From contig JABWCD010000016.1 in NCBI GenBank assembly GCA_013359265.1, positions 1 to 64,000 of the forward strand: 64,000 nt of DNA, given 5' to 3'. Every line of letters begins with the position of its first letter. The stretch's first letter is position 1. The notes beneath the pieces were generated by a model. That model saw only the letters and a program-made list of their open reading frames with translations, did not search any database and was not told where the DNA came from. Source of the stretch: Candidatus Hydrogenedentota bacterium. GTDB lineage: Bacteria; Hydrogenedentota; Hydrogenedentia; Hydrogenedentales; SLHB01. Made by a program: the position numbers and the translations under genes. This document shows positions 26,926 through 36,892 of the stretch, piece after piece.

Positions 26926-28638
26926 ATGGGACTGGGCATTCAAGGACTTTCGCTGGCGAAACAGTTCAGTCTGGTGATCGCGCTGTTGGTGGGCGCGATC
27001 GCGGTCATCTCGGGGTATGGAGTTGTGACCCTGAGAGATACCGCCACGGGCATTACCGCGATGAACAAAGAAGTCCAGGTGAACGGGCCGCTGTACGGGA
27101 CTATCGTGGATTCCAAGGACGCGCTCGCGGACGTGCTGCCCCCGCCGCTCTACATCATCGAGTCCTATCTGACGGCGTATGAACTGATCGATGCGAAAGA
27201 CGCGGAAGAAGCGGGGCGGCTTCGGGAGCAGATGGAACGCCTTCAATCCGAGTTCGAGGCCCGGGAACAGTATTGGGCCAATAAACTACAGGATGGGTCG
27301 TTGAAGTCCGCGTTGACGCAGGAAATTCCGGCGGCAGCGGACCAGTTCTTCGAGTGTGTAGACAAGGAATTCTTGCCCGCGATTACCAAGGGAGATTCCG
27401 CACTGGCGAAGCAGATTCTCCGTGGCGAGCTCCGCAGATACTATGTCGAGCAGCGCAAGGCGGTGGACGGCGTGGTCGGGTTGAGCAACGCGATCTACGA
27501 GACGACGCAATCCGAGTTGGACAAGCAGGTCGCGCAAATCGACGCGACCGTCGCACAGGAAGTCGGTACGAGCGCGAAGACCTACGCCGGAATCGCCATC
27601 GCCGCGGTGGCCGGTTCGGTTGCATTGGCGTTTCTTATCATGCGCAGCGTGACGCGCCGCGTAAACGCCATCGTCAACTCATTGGCGGTAGGCGCCGCCC
27701 AGATTAATTCCGCGTCGCTCCAGGTGTCCGAGTCGAGCCAGCAGATGGCGGCGGGCGCGAGCGAGCAGGCATCGTCGCTCGAGGAGACTTCCGCCTCGCT
27801 CGAACAAATTGCATCGATGATCAAGCAGAACTCGGACAATGCGCGCCAGGCCAGCGGAATGGCGAACACCGCGCGTGACGCCGCGCACGACGGCCGGGTC
27901 GCGATGGAGCGTATGTCGGGGGCAATACAGAGAATCAAGGGGTCGTCGGACGAAACGGCGAAGATAATCAAGACCATCGACGAGATAGCGTTTCAGACGA
28001 ACCTCCTCGCGCTGAACGCCGCGGTCGAGGCCGCGCGCGCGGGCGACGCGGGCAAAGGGTTCGCGGTCGTGGCCGAAGAAGTGCGCAACCTGGCGCAGCG
28101 CAGCGCCGAGGCGGCGCGCAGCACGTCGTCGCTGATTGAGGAGTCGCAGAAAAACGCGGACAGCGGCGTATCGGTGTCCGGCGAGGTCGGGACGAAACTC
28201 GACGCGATAGCGGCATCGATCGAGAAGGTGAGTCAATTGGTTGAAGAAGTCGCTGCGGCGAGCAACGAACAGTCGCAGGGTATCGGCCAAATCAACACGG
28301 CCATGTCGCTGATGGACAAGGTGACGCAGTCGAACGCGGCGGTGAGCGAGCAGTCCGCGGCGGCGAGCCAGGAGCTCAACGCGCAGGCGAACGAACTGAA
28401 CACGATGGTGGCTGAGCTCGTTGCGCTGATTGGCGGCAGCGGCGCGGCAACGGCCCCGAATGGACGGCCGATGCTCGGCGGGCCAAAGCGCCCCGGTCTG
28501 CCTGGGCCGAATGGCAATGCCGCTTCCGCGCCCAAAGAGCGCCGCGCGTCCGCAAAGGTTGGCGTCCCCGCCAGGGCGTCGGTGAAGAAAGCGGACGAGG
28601 TCATTCCGCTCGATGACGAGGACTTCGGCGACTTCTAG
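26926..28638 (+). CDS. Methyl-accepting chemotaxis protein
   Basis: The product is 570 residues from the ATG at 26926 (AAAAGGGG site). It has an N-terminal membrane segment (about 12-34), a four-helix-type periplasmic sensor region of about 175 residues and a second membrane segment near 220-240. A long cytoplasmic signalling hairpin follows. Its tip has the highly conserved [20 protein letters not shown] and [19 protein letters not shown] blocks. After the hairpin come a Gly/Pro-rich linker and a basic/acidic tail, with no clear CheR-docking pentapeptide. No other chemotaxis gene is in the window, so this is an orphan receptor. Confidence 0.92.
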   Translation: MGLGIQGLSLAKQFSLVIALLVGAIAVISGYGVVTLRDTATGITAMNKEVQVNGPLYGTIVDSKDALADVLPPPLYIIESYLTAYELIDAKDAEEAGRLREQMERLQSEFEAREQYWANKLQDGSLKSALTQEIPAAADQFFECVDKEFLPAITKGDSALAKQILRGELRRYYVEQRKAVDGVVGLSNAIYETTQSELDKQVAQIDATVAQEVGTSAKTYAGIAIAAVAGSVALAFLIMRSVTRRVNAIVNSLAVGAAQINSASLQVSESSQQMAAGASEQASSLEETSASLEQIASMIKQNSDNARQASGMANTARDAAHDGRVAMERMSGAIQRIKGSSDETAKIIKTIDEIAFQTNLLALNAAVEAARAGDAGKGFAVVAEEVRNLAQRSAEAARSTSSLIEESQKNADSGVSVSGEVGTKLDAIAASIEKVSQLVEEVAAASNEQSQGIGQINTAMSLMDKVTQSNAAVSEQSAAASQELNAQANELNTMVAELVALIGGSGAATAPNGRPMLGGPKRPGLPGPNGNAASAPKERRASAKVGVPARASVKKADEVIPLDDEDFGDF

Positions 28639-28647
28639 AGCGAATCG

Positions 28648-28709
28648 AGAAGCGTCGAAGTCGGTATGTCCCGTAGGTTTCGGTGCACATCGAGTGTGCC
28701 TTTACGATC
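28648..28709 (+). repeat. 62-base dispersed repeat, copy B
   Basis: This copy matches 23901-23962 at 51 of 62 positions. It lies ten bases after the chemoreceptor stop and upstream of the convergent pdxJ end. The recurrent position between convergent genes suggests a REP-like or terminator-associated element. The rest of the gap to 28833 shows nothing else. Confidence 0.65.
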
Positions 28710-28833
28710 ACGAGAAGGCGGCAGCAGGGGTTTATTCGCAGAGTGGATCGATTGTGCCGGCCACATGATTGGTGCAATTGTCGTAGCCGATCGGACTAGC
28801 ATACAAGGCTTGCAGGTCCCCGATATTAACGGT

Positions 28834-29556
28834 TCACGCCGAACACTCGCGCAGGATTGCGAGAATCTCCTCGACCGCGGTCTCCAGCCCGATGAACACC
28901 GCGCGGGAGATAATCGAGTGGCCGATATTGACTTCATTAAGCCCCGGGATGGACGCGATCGGACGCAGGTTGCGCACGGTGAGGCCGTGGCCCGCATTGA
29001 ATATCAGACCGTTTGCGATGGCGCGCGCGGCCGATTCGGCGATGCGGTCGATTTCATTTACGATGTCGCGCTCGTCGGCGTTCGCGTACGCGCCCGTGTG
29101 CAGTTCGACGAAATCCGCGCCAACGGCCGCGCTCGCGTCAACCTGTGACAACTCGGGATCGATGAACAGACTCACCTTGATCCCCACGTCGTGAAATTGC
29201 TTCGTCACTTCGCGCAGCCGGGCCACCTGCGACGCAACGTCCAACCCGCCTTCCGTCGTCACTTCGCGGCGGTTTTCGGGAACCAGGCAGACCGTATGCG
29301 GCTTTGTTTTCAGCGCAATCGCGACGATCTCGTCGACAGCCGCCATTTCGAGATTCATCCGCACCTGCAACACGTCCATTAATTGCGCTACGTCGCGGTC
29401 CTGAATGTGGCGGCGATCCTGGCGCAGGTGAATCGTGATCTGGTGTGCGCCGGCAATCTCGCAAATCTTGGCCGCCGCGATGAGGTCGGGCTCGCGGCCT
29501 TTGCGCGCCTCGCGCAACGTGGCTACGTGGTCGATATTGACACCGAGTTCAATCAT
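28834..29556 (-). CDS. pdxJ: Pyridoxine 5'-phosphate synthase
   Basis: PdxJ condenses 1-deoxyxylulose 5-phosphate with 3-amino-2-oxopropyl phosphate to pyridoxine phosphate in the DXP-dependent B6 pathway. The 240-residue TIM barrel starts with the family's [16 protein letters not shown]. It keeps the conserved [11 protein letters not shown] and [14 protein letters not shown] segments and a C-terminal [16 protein letters not shown] use the ATG at 29556 because homologues start at this point. It is the last gene of a minus-strand run with the lipoprotein and TPR genes (22-base gap). Confidence 0.95.
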   Translation of the reverse strand: MIELGVNIDHVATLREARKGREPDLIAAAKICEIAGAHQITIHLRQDRRHIQDRDVAQLMDVLQVRMNLEMAAVDEIVAIALKTKPHTVCLVPENRREVTTEGGLDVASQVARLREVTKQFHDVGIKVSLFIDPELSQVDASAAVGADFVELHTGAYANADERDIVNEIDRIAESAARAIANGLIFNAGHGLTVRNLRPIASIPGLNEVNIGHSIISRAVFIGLETAVEEILAILRECSA

Positions 29557-29578
29557 GCGCCGTGAATTCCAATGCGTG

Positions 29579-30097
29579 TCAGGAAGGCGAGTTCTGTGCC
29601 GCGGCCTCGGCACCCTGCCGGAACGCCTCCCCGGCGCGGTCCAATGCGGCTTTCATTTCGGCCAGCGCGTTGTAGAGGCCTTCCAGCAATTCCGTCTTCG
29701 CACCCGCGGAACCTTCTTTGAATTCCTTCAGCTTCTGCTCAAAAGCTTCCTTCTTCTGATCGAACTCTATGCGCAGTTTCTCGAATTGTTCCTTGGCTTC
29801 TCCCTGAAGCTTGCCCGAATCGTTGGCGAGGTCGTCCGCAATCTCCTGCAGTTGTTTGGCGATACGGTCGATTTCCGCTTCCGCGTTCTCGGAAATCTCC
29901 TCCTTGGCCGCGTCGGCGGCCTCTTTCAATCCGCTCTTCAGCTTCGAGATGGCCTCGTCGATTGACGGCGCCTTCGTCTCCGCCGCGGGCGATTCGGTCG
30001 CAGGGGGCGCTTCGGCGGGCGGCGCGTCAACAGGCTTTTCGCCACAGCCAGCGCCGCACAGCCAGGCTAGCGCGATCAGTAACGCAAGGTGCTTCAT
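29579..30097 (-). CDS. Coiled-coil lipoprotein
   Basis: The 172-residue protein has a short signal peptide ending in a lipobox (LCGAGC, cysteine at 18). An Ala/Pro/Glu-rich linker runs to about 45, and the rest, about 45-160, is a long, highly charged helical coiled coil. It is not assignable to a family. The start codon overlaps the stop of the TPR gene by four bases, so the two are translationally coupled. A periplasmic or outer-membrane structural or scaffolding role is plausible but unproven. Confidence 0.7.
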   Translation of the reverse strand: MKHLALLIALAWLCGAGCGEKPVDAPPAEAPPATESPAAETKAPSIDEAISKLKSGLKEAADAAKEEISENAEAEIDRIAKQLQEIADDLANDSGKLQGEAKEQFEKLRIEFDQKKEAFEQKLKEFKEGSAGAKTELLEGLYNALAEMKAALDRAGEAFRQGAEAAAQNSPS

Positions 30098-30960
30098 TCG
30101 GGCTGGTCCTTCAGGCCGCGAACAAGCTCGATCAGCTCCTGGGCCAATTCTTCGTCAATCGCATTCAACGCGGTGTACTCGCGCATCACGGCGTCGCGAT
30201 TTCCCATCGCGGCGTAAATCTCCCCGCGCGTCATGTGCGCGACGGCGTACCCCGGCTGCACGCGCAGGGCCTCCGTGCAGGCATCGATCGCTTCCTGATG
30301 GCGTCCCAACTCGATCAGGGCCGCGGCGCGGTTGTTGTGCAGCTTTGCGTTCGCCGGATCGAGTGACACCGCTTTGCTCCACGCGGAGAGCGCCGCCTCG
30401 AACTCGCCCTGCTCAAACAATTCGTAGCCTTTGGCGACCAGGGCAGCGACCACGTCCGGGCTGGTTGCGGGCGCCGCGGCAGCCTTGTCTTTCGCGGCCG
30501 GCTTCGCCGGCGCGGGTGGCTCGGGCGCGGGGGGCGCCGGCGCCGGCAGTAGCGCGGCAAGGCGCGGGTCGTTCGCGGGGATGTTCAGATCGACCCTAAC
30601 CTTCTCGAGCGCGGCGTAGGCTTCCTTGTGGTCCGGCTCCGATTTCAGCGCCTCGATGAAACAGTCGAACGCCTTTTCCTTCTGGCCGCTCGTGTAATAC
30701 ACGCACCCGATATCGTGCGCGTGCTGCGGGTCCTCCGGTTCGAGCGCGCGTGCGCGTTCGTACGAGGCGATGGCGTCCGCCGGTTTACCCAGCCGGTACA
30801 GGCAGAAGCCCGCGTTCGCGTGCGCAAGCGCCATGTCCGGCGCGCGCTTGGCCACTTCCTGAAAGATGCGCAGCGCGCCGTCGAACTCGCCGTCTTCCGC
30901 GCGCCGGACTCCGCGTGCGAACAGGCGGTCGACTTTCAGTTTCTCGATATATCGCAACAT
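30094..30960 (-). CDS. Tetratricopeptide repeat protein
   Basis: The 288-residue protein has two TPR arrays. The first, about 15-110, includes ALAHANAGFCLYRLGKPADA and YERARALEPEDPQHAHDIGC. The second, about 180-280, includes LHNNRAAALIELGRHQEA and CTEALRVQPGYAVAH. A proline/alanine-rich linker separates them at 125-165. No signal peptide is visible, so it is probably cytoplasmic. TPR domains mediate protein contacts; the partner is unknown. It is translationally coupled to the lipoprotein gene and lies 81 bases after the RDD gene. Confidence 0.8.
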   Translation of the reverse strand: MLRYIEKLKVDRLFARGVRRAEDGEFDGALRIFQEVAKRAPDMALAHANAGFCLYRLGKPADAIASYERARALEPEDPQHAHDIGCVYYTSGQKEKAFDCFIEALKSEPDHKEAYAALEKVRVDLNIPANDPRLAALLPAPAPPAPEPPAPAKPAAKDKAAAAPATSPDVVAALVAKGYELFEQGEFEAALSAWSKAVSLDPANAKLHNNRAAALIELGRHQEAIDACTEALRVQPGYAVAHMTRGEIYAAMGNRDAVMREYTALNAIDEELAQELIELVRGLKDQPE

Positions 30961-31041
30961 CGCCCAGACCTCAGGCTATTGGAATTCCCACCACCCCGTA
31001 TTGTACCGACCGGGTCCCCAGCGCGCCACTGGCGGCGTACG

Positions 31042-31857
31042 TCATGCCGCGCCGCGTTGAGCGGCGGAGGCGTCGCGCTGCGGCCGGAACAGGCAATCGA
31101 CGACATTGCGCACGTACTGTTCATCCGCTACGCCGAGTGTGGCTTCCTCCGGGAACGGGGCGATCGCGCGGAACCGGTTGGCGATCTCGGCAAAAAGCTC
31201 GACGCGCGCCGCGGGCTCGAGCGTGTCGCGGCGCATGACCGCCTGCAGCGCAATGCGCGCCTCTTCCGGCGACACCCGCTGGCGCAGACGCGCCTCGATG
31301 TGCGGGAAATCGCGAAGCGAATTGTATTTCCCGCCGAGAACGAGTTCGAGGTCGGGTTCGGCGATTTTCGGCGTGTAGGTCACGATCGTGTTCGCCGCGA
31401 AATCGCCGAGCCGCTGGCAGCGCTTGCTCAAGACGCACGCGATGCCCCCCACCAGGTAGAAGACGGGGAGCGCGTCAACCGTGCGCATGAGGTTGCGAAT
31501 CACGATCTGCGAGAATTGCAGCCGCAGGCCCTGTTCGTCGATTACGCGCAGGCGCATCGCGTATTTCCCAACCGTCTGCCCGCGCCAGAACCACTCGAGC
31601 GCGATCCCGTACCCGATATTGACGATGAACATCAGCACATACATGACCGCGCTCAAGAAATCCTGCATGTACTCGAACGCGAAAAGTCCAAGGCTGAGCA
31701 GGAGGTTCACGGCATAGCCCGCCATGACGTAGAGCACGGCGATGACCGCCAGATCGATGACCCACGCCATAAATCGCGTGGTCGGCCCCGCGAGCTGCAT
31801 TGAAAACACAATGCCCTCGGGCGTCTTGATGGTCATCACACTCGTTCGGTTGTCCAT
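31042..31857 (-). CDS. RDD-family membrane protein
   Basis: The 271-residue protein starts at the ATG at 31857 behind GAAGGGCAGGGA; a longer in-frame start lacks a ribosome site. The RDD domain occupies about 20-160, with the family's Arg and Asp residues in RFMAWVIDLAV, three membrane segments and the later WRGQTVGKYAMRLRVID motif. The C-terminal about 110 residues are soluble, helical and charged. RDD proteins are poorly understood; some are linked to ion or proton exchange. It is first in a minus-strand run with the TPR, lipoprotein and pdxJ genes. Confidence 0.85.
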   Translation of the reverse strand: MDNRTSVMTIKTPEGIVFSMQLAGPTTRFMAWVIDLAVIAVLYVMAGYAVNLLLSLGLFAFEYMQDFLSAVMYVLMFIVNIGYGIALEWFWRGQTVGKYAMRLRVIDEQGLRLQFSQIVIRNLMRTVDALPVFYLVGGIACVLSKRCQRLGDFAANTIVTYTPKIAEPDLELVLGGKYNSLRDFPHIEARLRQRVSPEEARIALQAVMRRDTLEPAARVELFAEIANRFRAIAPFPEEATLGVADEQYVRNVVDCLFRPQRDASAAQRGAA

Positions 31858-32059
31858 TCCCTGCCCTTCCGCCGGTGGAGTCAGCCTACTGAACCTATGG
31901 CCCGGATACAAGCCCAGCCGGCAGTGGGATTGGCTCGCGGGCATCTGATATACTTCGCCCCTAGCAGCTTGAATTCTTTATTTCCCGCGGCGCCCGGAAG
32001 GGGCAGTCCAGGCGGTACTCTGTGCCGCGCGGGGCCAATCCAAGGCGAACGGAACGATC

Positions 32060-32527
32060 GTGGACAAACTATACGTATCCCGCGAGGGGCTGGAAAAGCT
32101 GAAGGACGAGTTGGCGGCGTGTAAATCGCGGCGGATGGAAGTGGCCGCGATCATCGAGCATGCCCGCGGCTTCGGCGATCTGCGGGAAAACGCGGATTAC
32201 CACGCCGCGAAGGAAGAGCAGGCCATGCTCCATGCGCGCATTCGCGACCTCGAAGACAAGGTTGCGCGCGCCGAAGTCCTGGACGACAAACAGGTGGATA
32301 CCAGCAAGGCGTTCATGGGTTCCGTCGTGCGCGTCCTGAACACGAAAACAAAGAAAGAGTTCACGTACACGCTTGTCAGCCCTGTCGAGGCAGACATGGC
32401 GACGGGCAAAATCAGCGTTCGTTCGCCCGTCGGTGAGGCGCTCCTGGGAAAAAGCGTAGGAGAATCGGCCGTAGCGATAGTCCCAGCGGGGAATATCGAG
32501 TTCAAGGTGTTGGATATTTCGAGGTGA
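32060..32527 (+). CDS. greA: Transcription elongation factor GreA
   Basis: GreA rescues backtracked RNA polymerase by stimulating transcript cleavage. The 155-residue length is typical. The N-terminal coiled coil (1-75) has the conserved acidic tip region GFGDLRENADYHAAKEEQ. The C-terminal FKBP-like domain ends with SPVGEALLGKSVGE. Translation starts at GTG. The gene precedes two heptamer repeat arrays and carB. Confidence 0.95.
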   Translation: MDKLYVSREGLEKLKDELAACKSRRMEVAAIIEHARGFGDLRENADYHAAKEEQAMLHARIRDLEDKVARAEVLDDKQVDTSKAFMGSVVRVLNTKTKKEFTYTLVSPVEADMATGKISVRSPVGEALLGKSVGESAVAIVPAGNIEFKVLDISR

Positions 32528-32540
32528 AGGGGTCAGGGGA

Positions 32541-32585
<45 letters not shown>

Positions 32586-32648
32586 GAGCAGAAAGTGCGA
32601 AGCTGAGAATTTGTTTGACTATTACCCTCAACTATGTGTTGGCTCTTT

Positions 32649-32697
32649 CGAAACCCGAAACCCGAAACCCGAAACCCGAAACCCGAAACCCGAAACC
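32649..32697 (+). repeat. Heptamer tandem repeat (CGAAACC)n
   Basis: Seven exact 7-base CGAAACC units are followed by a shortened CGAACC. This is a second, unrelated heptamer array in the same greA-carB gap, ending 43 bases before the carB start. It probably varies in copy number by slippage. Confidence 0.85.
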
Positions 32698-32745
32698 CGA
32701 ACCGTCCAATGATACGCATACATTGATTATGGATACCGAGAATTA

Positions 32746-35700
32746 ATGCCCAGGCGCGCGGACATACACAAGATATTCATCATCGGCAGCGGGCCAATTG
32801 TGATTGGCCAGGCCTGCGAGTTCGACTATTCCGGCACGCAGGCGTGCAAGGCGTTGCGTGAAGAGGGTTACGAGGTCGTGTTGGTCAACAGCAACCCCGC
32901 GACGATCATGACCGACCCGGAGACCGCCGACCGCACGTACATCGAGCCGCTGACCGTCGATATGCTCGAACGCATCATCGAGCGCGAAAAGCCGGACGCC
33001 CTGTTGCCCACCGTTGGCGGCCAGACCGCGCTGAACCTCGCGGTGAAACTTGCCGAAGCAGGGATTCTCGAGAAGCACGGCGTCGAGCTGATCGGCGCAA
33101 AGTTGCCCGCGATCAAGAAAGCGGAAGACCGCGGCCTGTTCAAAGAGGCCATCCTCGGCTGCGGACTAGAAGTGCCGCGCAGTCTCGTCGTCCACTCGCT
33201 CGAGGAGGCGCGCGAGTTCGGCGCGGAATTGGGCTACAAGGCGATCATTCGCCCGGCGTTCACGCTTGGCGGCAGCGGCGCGGGCGTATCGTTCAACCGC
33301 GAAGAATACGAGAAGGTCGTCGAATGGGGCCTCGAGTGCAGCCCCGTCACCGAAGTGCTCGTCGAAGAGTCCGTACTCGGCTGGAAAGAGTATGAGCTCG
33401 AAGTGATGCGCGACTTGAAGGACAACGTCGTCATTATTTGCTCGATCGAAAACTTCGATCCAATGGGCATTCATACGGGCGACAGCGTCACGGTCGCGCC
33501 GGCACAGACGCTGACGGACAAAGAGTACCAGACGATGCGCGACGCCGCGATCAAGATCATTCGCGCCATCGGCGTCGAGACCGGCGGATCGAATATTCAG
33601 TTTGCGGTCGATCCAACGAACGGCCGAATGACGGTCATCGAAATGAACCCGCGGGTGTCGCGCAGTTCGGCGCTCGCGTCGAAAGCCACAGGTTTCCCCA
33701 TCGCCAAAATCGCCGCGAAACTTGCCGTCGGCTATTCGCTCAACGAAATCCGGAACGACATTACACGGGAGACACCCGCATCGTTCGAACCCACCATCGA
33801 CTACGTCGTGACAAAGGTCCCGCGCTGGGCGTTCGAGAAGTTTCCCGGATCGAACTCGACGCTGACGGTGCAGATGAAGAGCGTGGGCGAAGCGATGAGC
33901 ATTGGCCGCACATTCAAGGAATCGCTGCAAAAGGGCCTGCGTTCGCTCGAAACCGGCCGGCACGGCCTCGGCGCGGACGGCAAGGACAAGACGCTAACCG
34001 GCGATGCGTGTTCCGTCGAAGAACGCGAGGCGCTTATCCGCGCGATCCAGACACCGGTGCCCGAACGGTTGTTCCAAATTGCGCGCGCGTTCCGCGCGGG
34101 CGCGACCGTCGAGGAGATTTTCGAAGCGACGGCCATCGACCCGTGGTTCCTGCGCAATATCCGCGAGATCATCGTCGAAGAGCAAACGCTGCGCAATGCG
34201 AATCCCGACGACCCGCAGGTCCTGCGTCGCGCGAAAGAGATGGGCTTTTCCGACCATCAACTCGGCCACCTCTGGGGTCTCAGCCCGATGACCGTGCGCG
34301 AAAAGCGCAAGAAATACGGCATCGTACCGACGTACAAGCTCGTCGATACCTGCGCGGCGGAATTCGAAGCGTACACGCCGTATTACTACTCGACCTACGG
34401 CGACGAGGACGAAGTGCGCCCGGCGGACAAAGAAAAGATCATGATCATCGGCGGCGGGCCAAACCGCATCGGGCAGGGCATCGAGTTCGACTACTGCTGC
34501 GTCCATGCCTCGTTCGCGCTGAAGGATGACGGCTACGAGACCATCATGGTCAACAGCAATCCGGAAACCGTCTCGACCGATTACGACACCTCCGACCGGT
34601 TGTACTTCGAGCCGGTGACGCTCGAAGACGTCCTGAACATATACGAGCGCGAAAAGCCAAAAGGCGCGATCGTTCAGTTCGGCGGTCAAACTCCGCTGAA
34701 CCTCGCGATGGCGCTGTCGAAGGCAGGTGTGCCGATTATTGGCACGACGCCGGAGAGCATCGCGCGCGCGGAGGACCGCAAAGAGTTCCGCGATCTCGTC
34801 GAAAAGCTCGAACTGCTCCAACCGCAGAACGACACCGCCACGTCGCTCGACGAAGCGCTGGCGATCGCCGAGAACATCGGTTATCCCGTCGTGGTACGGC
34901 CCTCGTTCGTGCTCGGCGGACGCGCGATGGAGATCGTATATGACCACGTCGCCCTCGCGCGCTACATGACCCACGCGGTCGAGGCGTCGCCCGATCATCC
35001 GATCCTCATCGACAAGTTCATCGAAGGCGCGATCGAGATCGACGTAGACGCGATCGCCGACGGCACGGACGTAATCGTCGCCGGCATCATGCAGCACATC
35101 GAGGAGGCCGGCGTCCACAGCGGCGACAGCGCGTGCATTCTTCCACCCTACGATCTGGATTCCGGCTTGATCGAGCGGCTAAAGGACCAGACCCGCGCGC
35201 TTGCCCGCGAGCTTAACGTCATCGGCCTGATGAACATTCAGTACGCGATCAGCGACGACAAGATTTACCTGCTGGAAGTGAACCCGCGCGCATCGCGCAC
35301 GGTGCCGTTTGTCAGCAAGGCCACGGGAATTCCGCTCGCCAAACTCGCCGCGCGCATCATGGCTGGAAAGACGTTGCGCGAACTCGGCCTGACCGACGAC
35401 CCGCAACCCGACTTCGTCAGCGCGAAGGAAGTCGTCCTGCCGTTCATCAAGTTCCCCGGCGTGGACATTCTGCTTGGCCCGGAGATGCGCAGCACGGGCG
35501 AGGTCATGGGCATCGACTATACGATGGGCATGGCGTTCGCCAAGAGCCAAATCGCGGCGGGCAACCGCCTGCCCGAGGGCGGCGCCGTATTCATCAGCCT
35601 GAACGATCGCGACAAACGCAAGATGGGAACGTTGGGCACGGACATCGCGTCGCTCGGGTTTACCGTGCTTGCCACCGAAGGCACCGCGGCGTTGCTGCGC

Positions 35701-36003
35701 CAACAGGGCGTCGAGGTCGAGCGCGTGTTCAAAGTGGGGGAGAAGCGCCCGCACATCGTGGACCGTATGATCAACGGCGACGTGCACTGGGTCATCAACA
35801 CGCCGTTCGGCGGAGAATCCGTGTTCGACGAAAAGGCCATTCGCCGGACGGCGCTCGAGCGCGGCATCACGCACATGACGACGCTCGCCGCCGCGCGCGC
35901 CGCCGTTATGGCGTTGAAGGCCGAGCGCGAGGGAACGATGGCCGTGCGGTCCCTGCAAGAGTATCACGCCGACGCGGGCACCCGGCCCGCGCTTGCGACC
36001 TGA
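32746..36003 (+). CDS. carB: Carbamoyl-phosphate synthase large subunit
   Basis: CarB makes carbamoyl phosphate from bicarbonate, ammonia delivered by CarA and two ATP, for pyrimidines and arginine. At 1085 residues it has the full duplicated layout. The first ATP-grasp half starts [20 protein letters not shown] and the second starts near [19 protein letters not shown] (about 564). A C-terminal allosteric MGS-like domain follows, with [21 protein letters not shown]. The [12 protein letters not shown] and [12 protein letters not shown] pair shows both halves are intact. carA is not in the window. rsmI follows 52 bases later. A carbamoyltransferase elsewhere in the window uses carbamoyl phosphate. 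Confidence 0.97.
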   Translation: MPRRADIHKIFIIGSGPIVIGQACEFDYSGTQACKALREEGYEVVLVNSNPATIMTDPETADRTYIEPLTVDMLERIIEREKPDALLPTVGGQTALNLAVKLAEAGILEKHGVELIGAKLPAIKKAEDRGLFKEAILGCGLEVPRSLVVHSLEEAREFGAELGYKAIIRPAFTLGGSGAGVSFNREEYEKVVEWGLECSPVTEVLVEESVLGWKEYELEVMRDLKDNVVIICSIENFDPMGIHTGDSVTVAPAQTLTDKEYQTMRDAAIKIIRAIGVETGGSNIQFAVDPTNGRMTVIEMNPRVSRSSALASKATGFPIAKIAAKLAVGYSLNEIRNDITRETPASFEPTIDYVVTKVPRWAFEKFPGSNSTLTVQMKSVGEAMSIGRTFKESLQKGLRSLETGRHGLGADGKDKTLTGDACSVEEREALIRAIQTPVPERLFQIARAFRAGATVEEIFEATAIDPWFLRNIREIIVEEQTLRNANPDDPQVLRRAKEMGFSDHQLGHLWGLSPMTVREKRKKYGIVPTYKLVDTCAAEFEAYTPYYYSTYGDEDEVRPADKEKIMIIGGGPNRIGQGIEFDYCCVHASFALKDDGYETIMVNSNPETVSTDYDTSDRLYFEPVTLEDVLNIYEREKPKGAIVQFGGQTPLNLAMALSKAGVPIIGTTPESIARAEDRKEFRDLVEKLELLQPQNDTATSLDEALAIAENIGYPVVVRPSFVLGGRAMEIVYDHVALARYMTHAVEASPDHPILIDKFIEGAIEIDVDAIADGTDVIVAGIMQHIEEAGVHSGDSACILPPYDLDSGLIERLKDQTRALARELNVIGLMNIQYAISDDKIYLLEVNPRASRTVPFVSKATGIPLAKLAARIMAGKTLRELGLTDDPQPDFVSAKEVVLPFIKFPGVDILLGPEMRSTGEVMGIDYTMGMAFAKSQIAAGNRLPEGGAVFISLNDRDKRKMGTLGTDIASLGFTVLATEGTAALLRQQGVEVERVFKVGEKRPHIVDRMINGDVHWVINTPFGGESVFDEKAIRRTALERGITHMTTLAAARAAVMALKAEREGTMAVRSLQEYHADAGTRPALAT

Positions 36004-36055
36004 GCCGCGCTGCGAAACAATAGTCCCGGAGAGGCTGAACGGACTGGGGAGTCGC

Positions 36056-36892
36056 ATGGCAACGGGACGCCTGTTTGTGGTGGCAACGCCGATCGGCAAT
36101 CTGGACGATATCGGCGCGCGCGCGTTGCGCGTGCTCACGTCCGTTTCGCTCGTTGCCGCCGAAGACACCCGCCACTCGAAGAAACTTCTCGACCATTTCC
36201 AGATTCGCACCCCGCTCACGAGCTACCACGATCACAACGAAACGGAAAAGGCCGGCGCGTTGCTCGACGCGCTGCGCGAAGGCCGGGACGTTGCGCTGAT
36301 TACGGACGCGGGCACGCCGTGCATTGCCGATCCCGGCTTTCGCGTCGTTCGCGCCGCGCGCGACGCCGGCATTCCCGTCGAGACCGTGCCCGGGCCGAGC
36401 GCAGTCGTCGCGGCGCTTTCGATCAGCGGATTGCCGTCGGATGCGTTCGCATTTCACGGTTTCTTCCCACGCAAAGCGAAGGACGCGGATCGGGCGATCG
36501 AGAAGGCGCGGTCATTCGGCGGGACGCACATCTTCTACGAGGCTGCCAACCGCGTGCTCGATACACTATCGCTCCTCGCCGCAAAAGCGTCCGATGCCGA
36601 AGTCTGCGTCGCGCGCGAACTCACCAAAATGCACGAGGAAGTCGTTCGCGGCACGGCGAAGTCTGTCGGAGAGCATTTCGAACACAACCCGTTGAAGGGC
36701 GAATGCGTCATTCTGATCTACTTTGGCGCGGCGGCCGATTCGGCCGCTTCCCTTACCGACGACGAAATCCGCGCGGCGGTCGATGACGTTATAGCGACGC
36801 AATCCGTTTCCCGGCGCGACGCGATTCGCGCCGTCGCATCGCGGACCGGCATTCCACGCAACCGGGTGTACGACGTGGCAGGTAAAGCATGA
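36056..36892 (+). CDS. rsmI: 16S rRNA (cytidine1402-2'-O)-methyltransferase
   Basis: RsmI methylates the 2'-OH of C1402 in the ribosomal P site, using S-adenosylmethionine. The 278-residue protein has the tetrapyrrole-methylase fold with the N-terminal GRLFVVATPIGNLDD, AAEDTRHSKKLL and ALITDAGTPCIADPG motifs, and GLPSDAFAFHGFFPRK in the middle. The ATG at 36056 is preceded by GGGGAG. The stop overlaps the start of the sensor-like gene by four bases. Confidence 0.95.
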   Translation: MATGRLFVVATPIGNLDDIGARALRVLTSVSLVAAEDTRHSKKLLDHFQIRTPLTSYHDHNETEKAGALLDALREGRDVALITDAGTPCIADPGFRVVRAARDAGIPVETVPGPSAVVAALSISGLPSDAFAFHGFFPRKAKDADRAIEKARSFGGTHIFYEAANRVLDTLSLLAAKASDAEVCVARELTKMHEEVVRGTAKSVGEHFEHNPLKGECVILIYFGAAADSAASLTDDEIRAAVDDVIATQSVSRRDAIRAVASRTGIPRNRVYDVAGKA

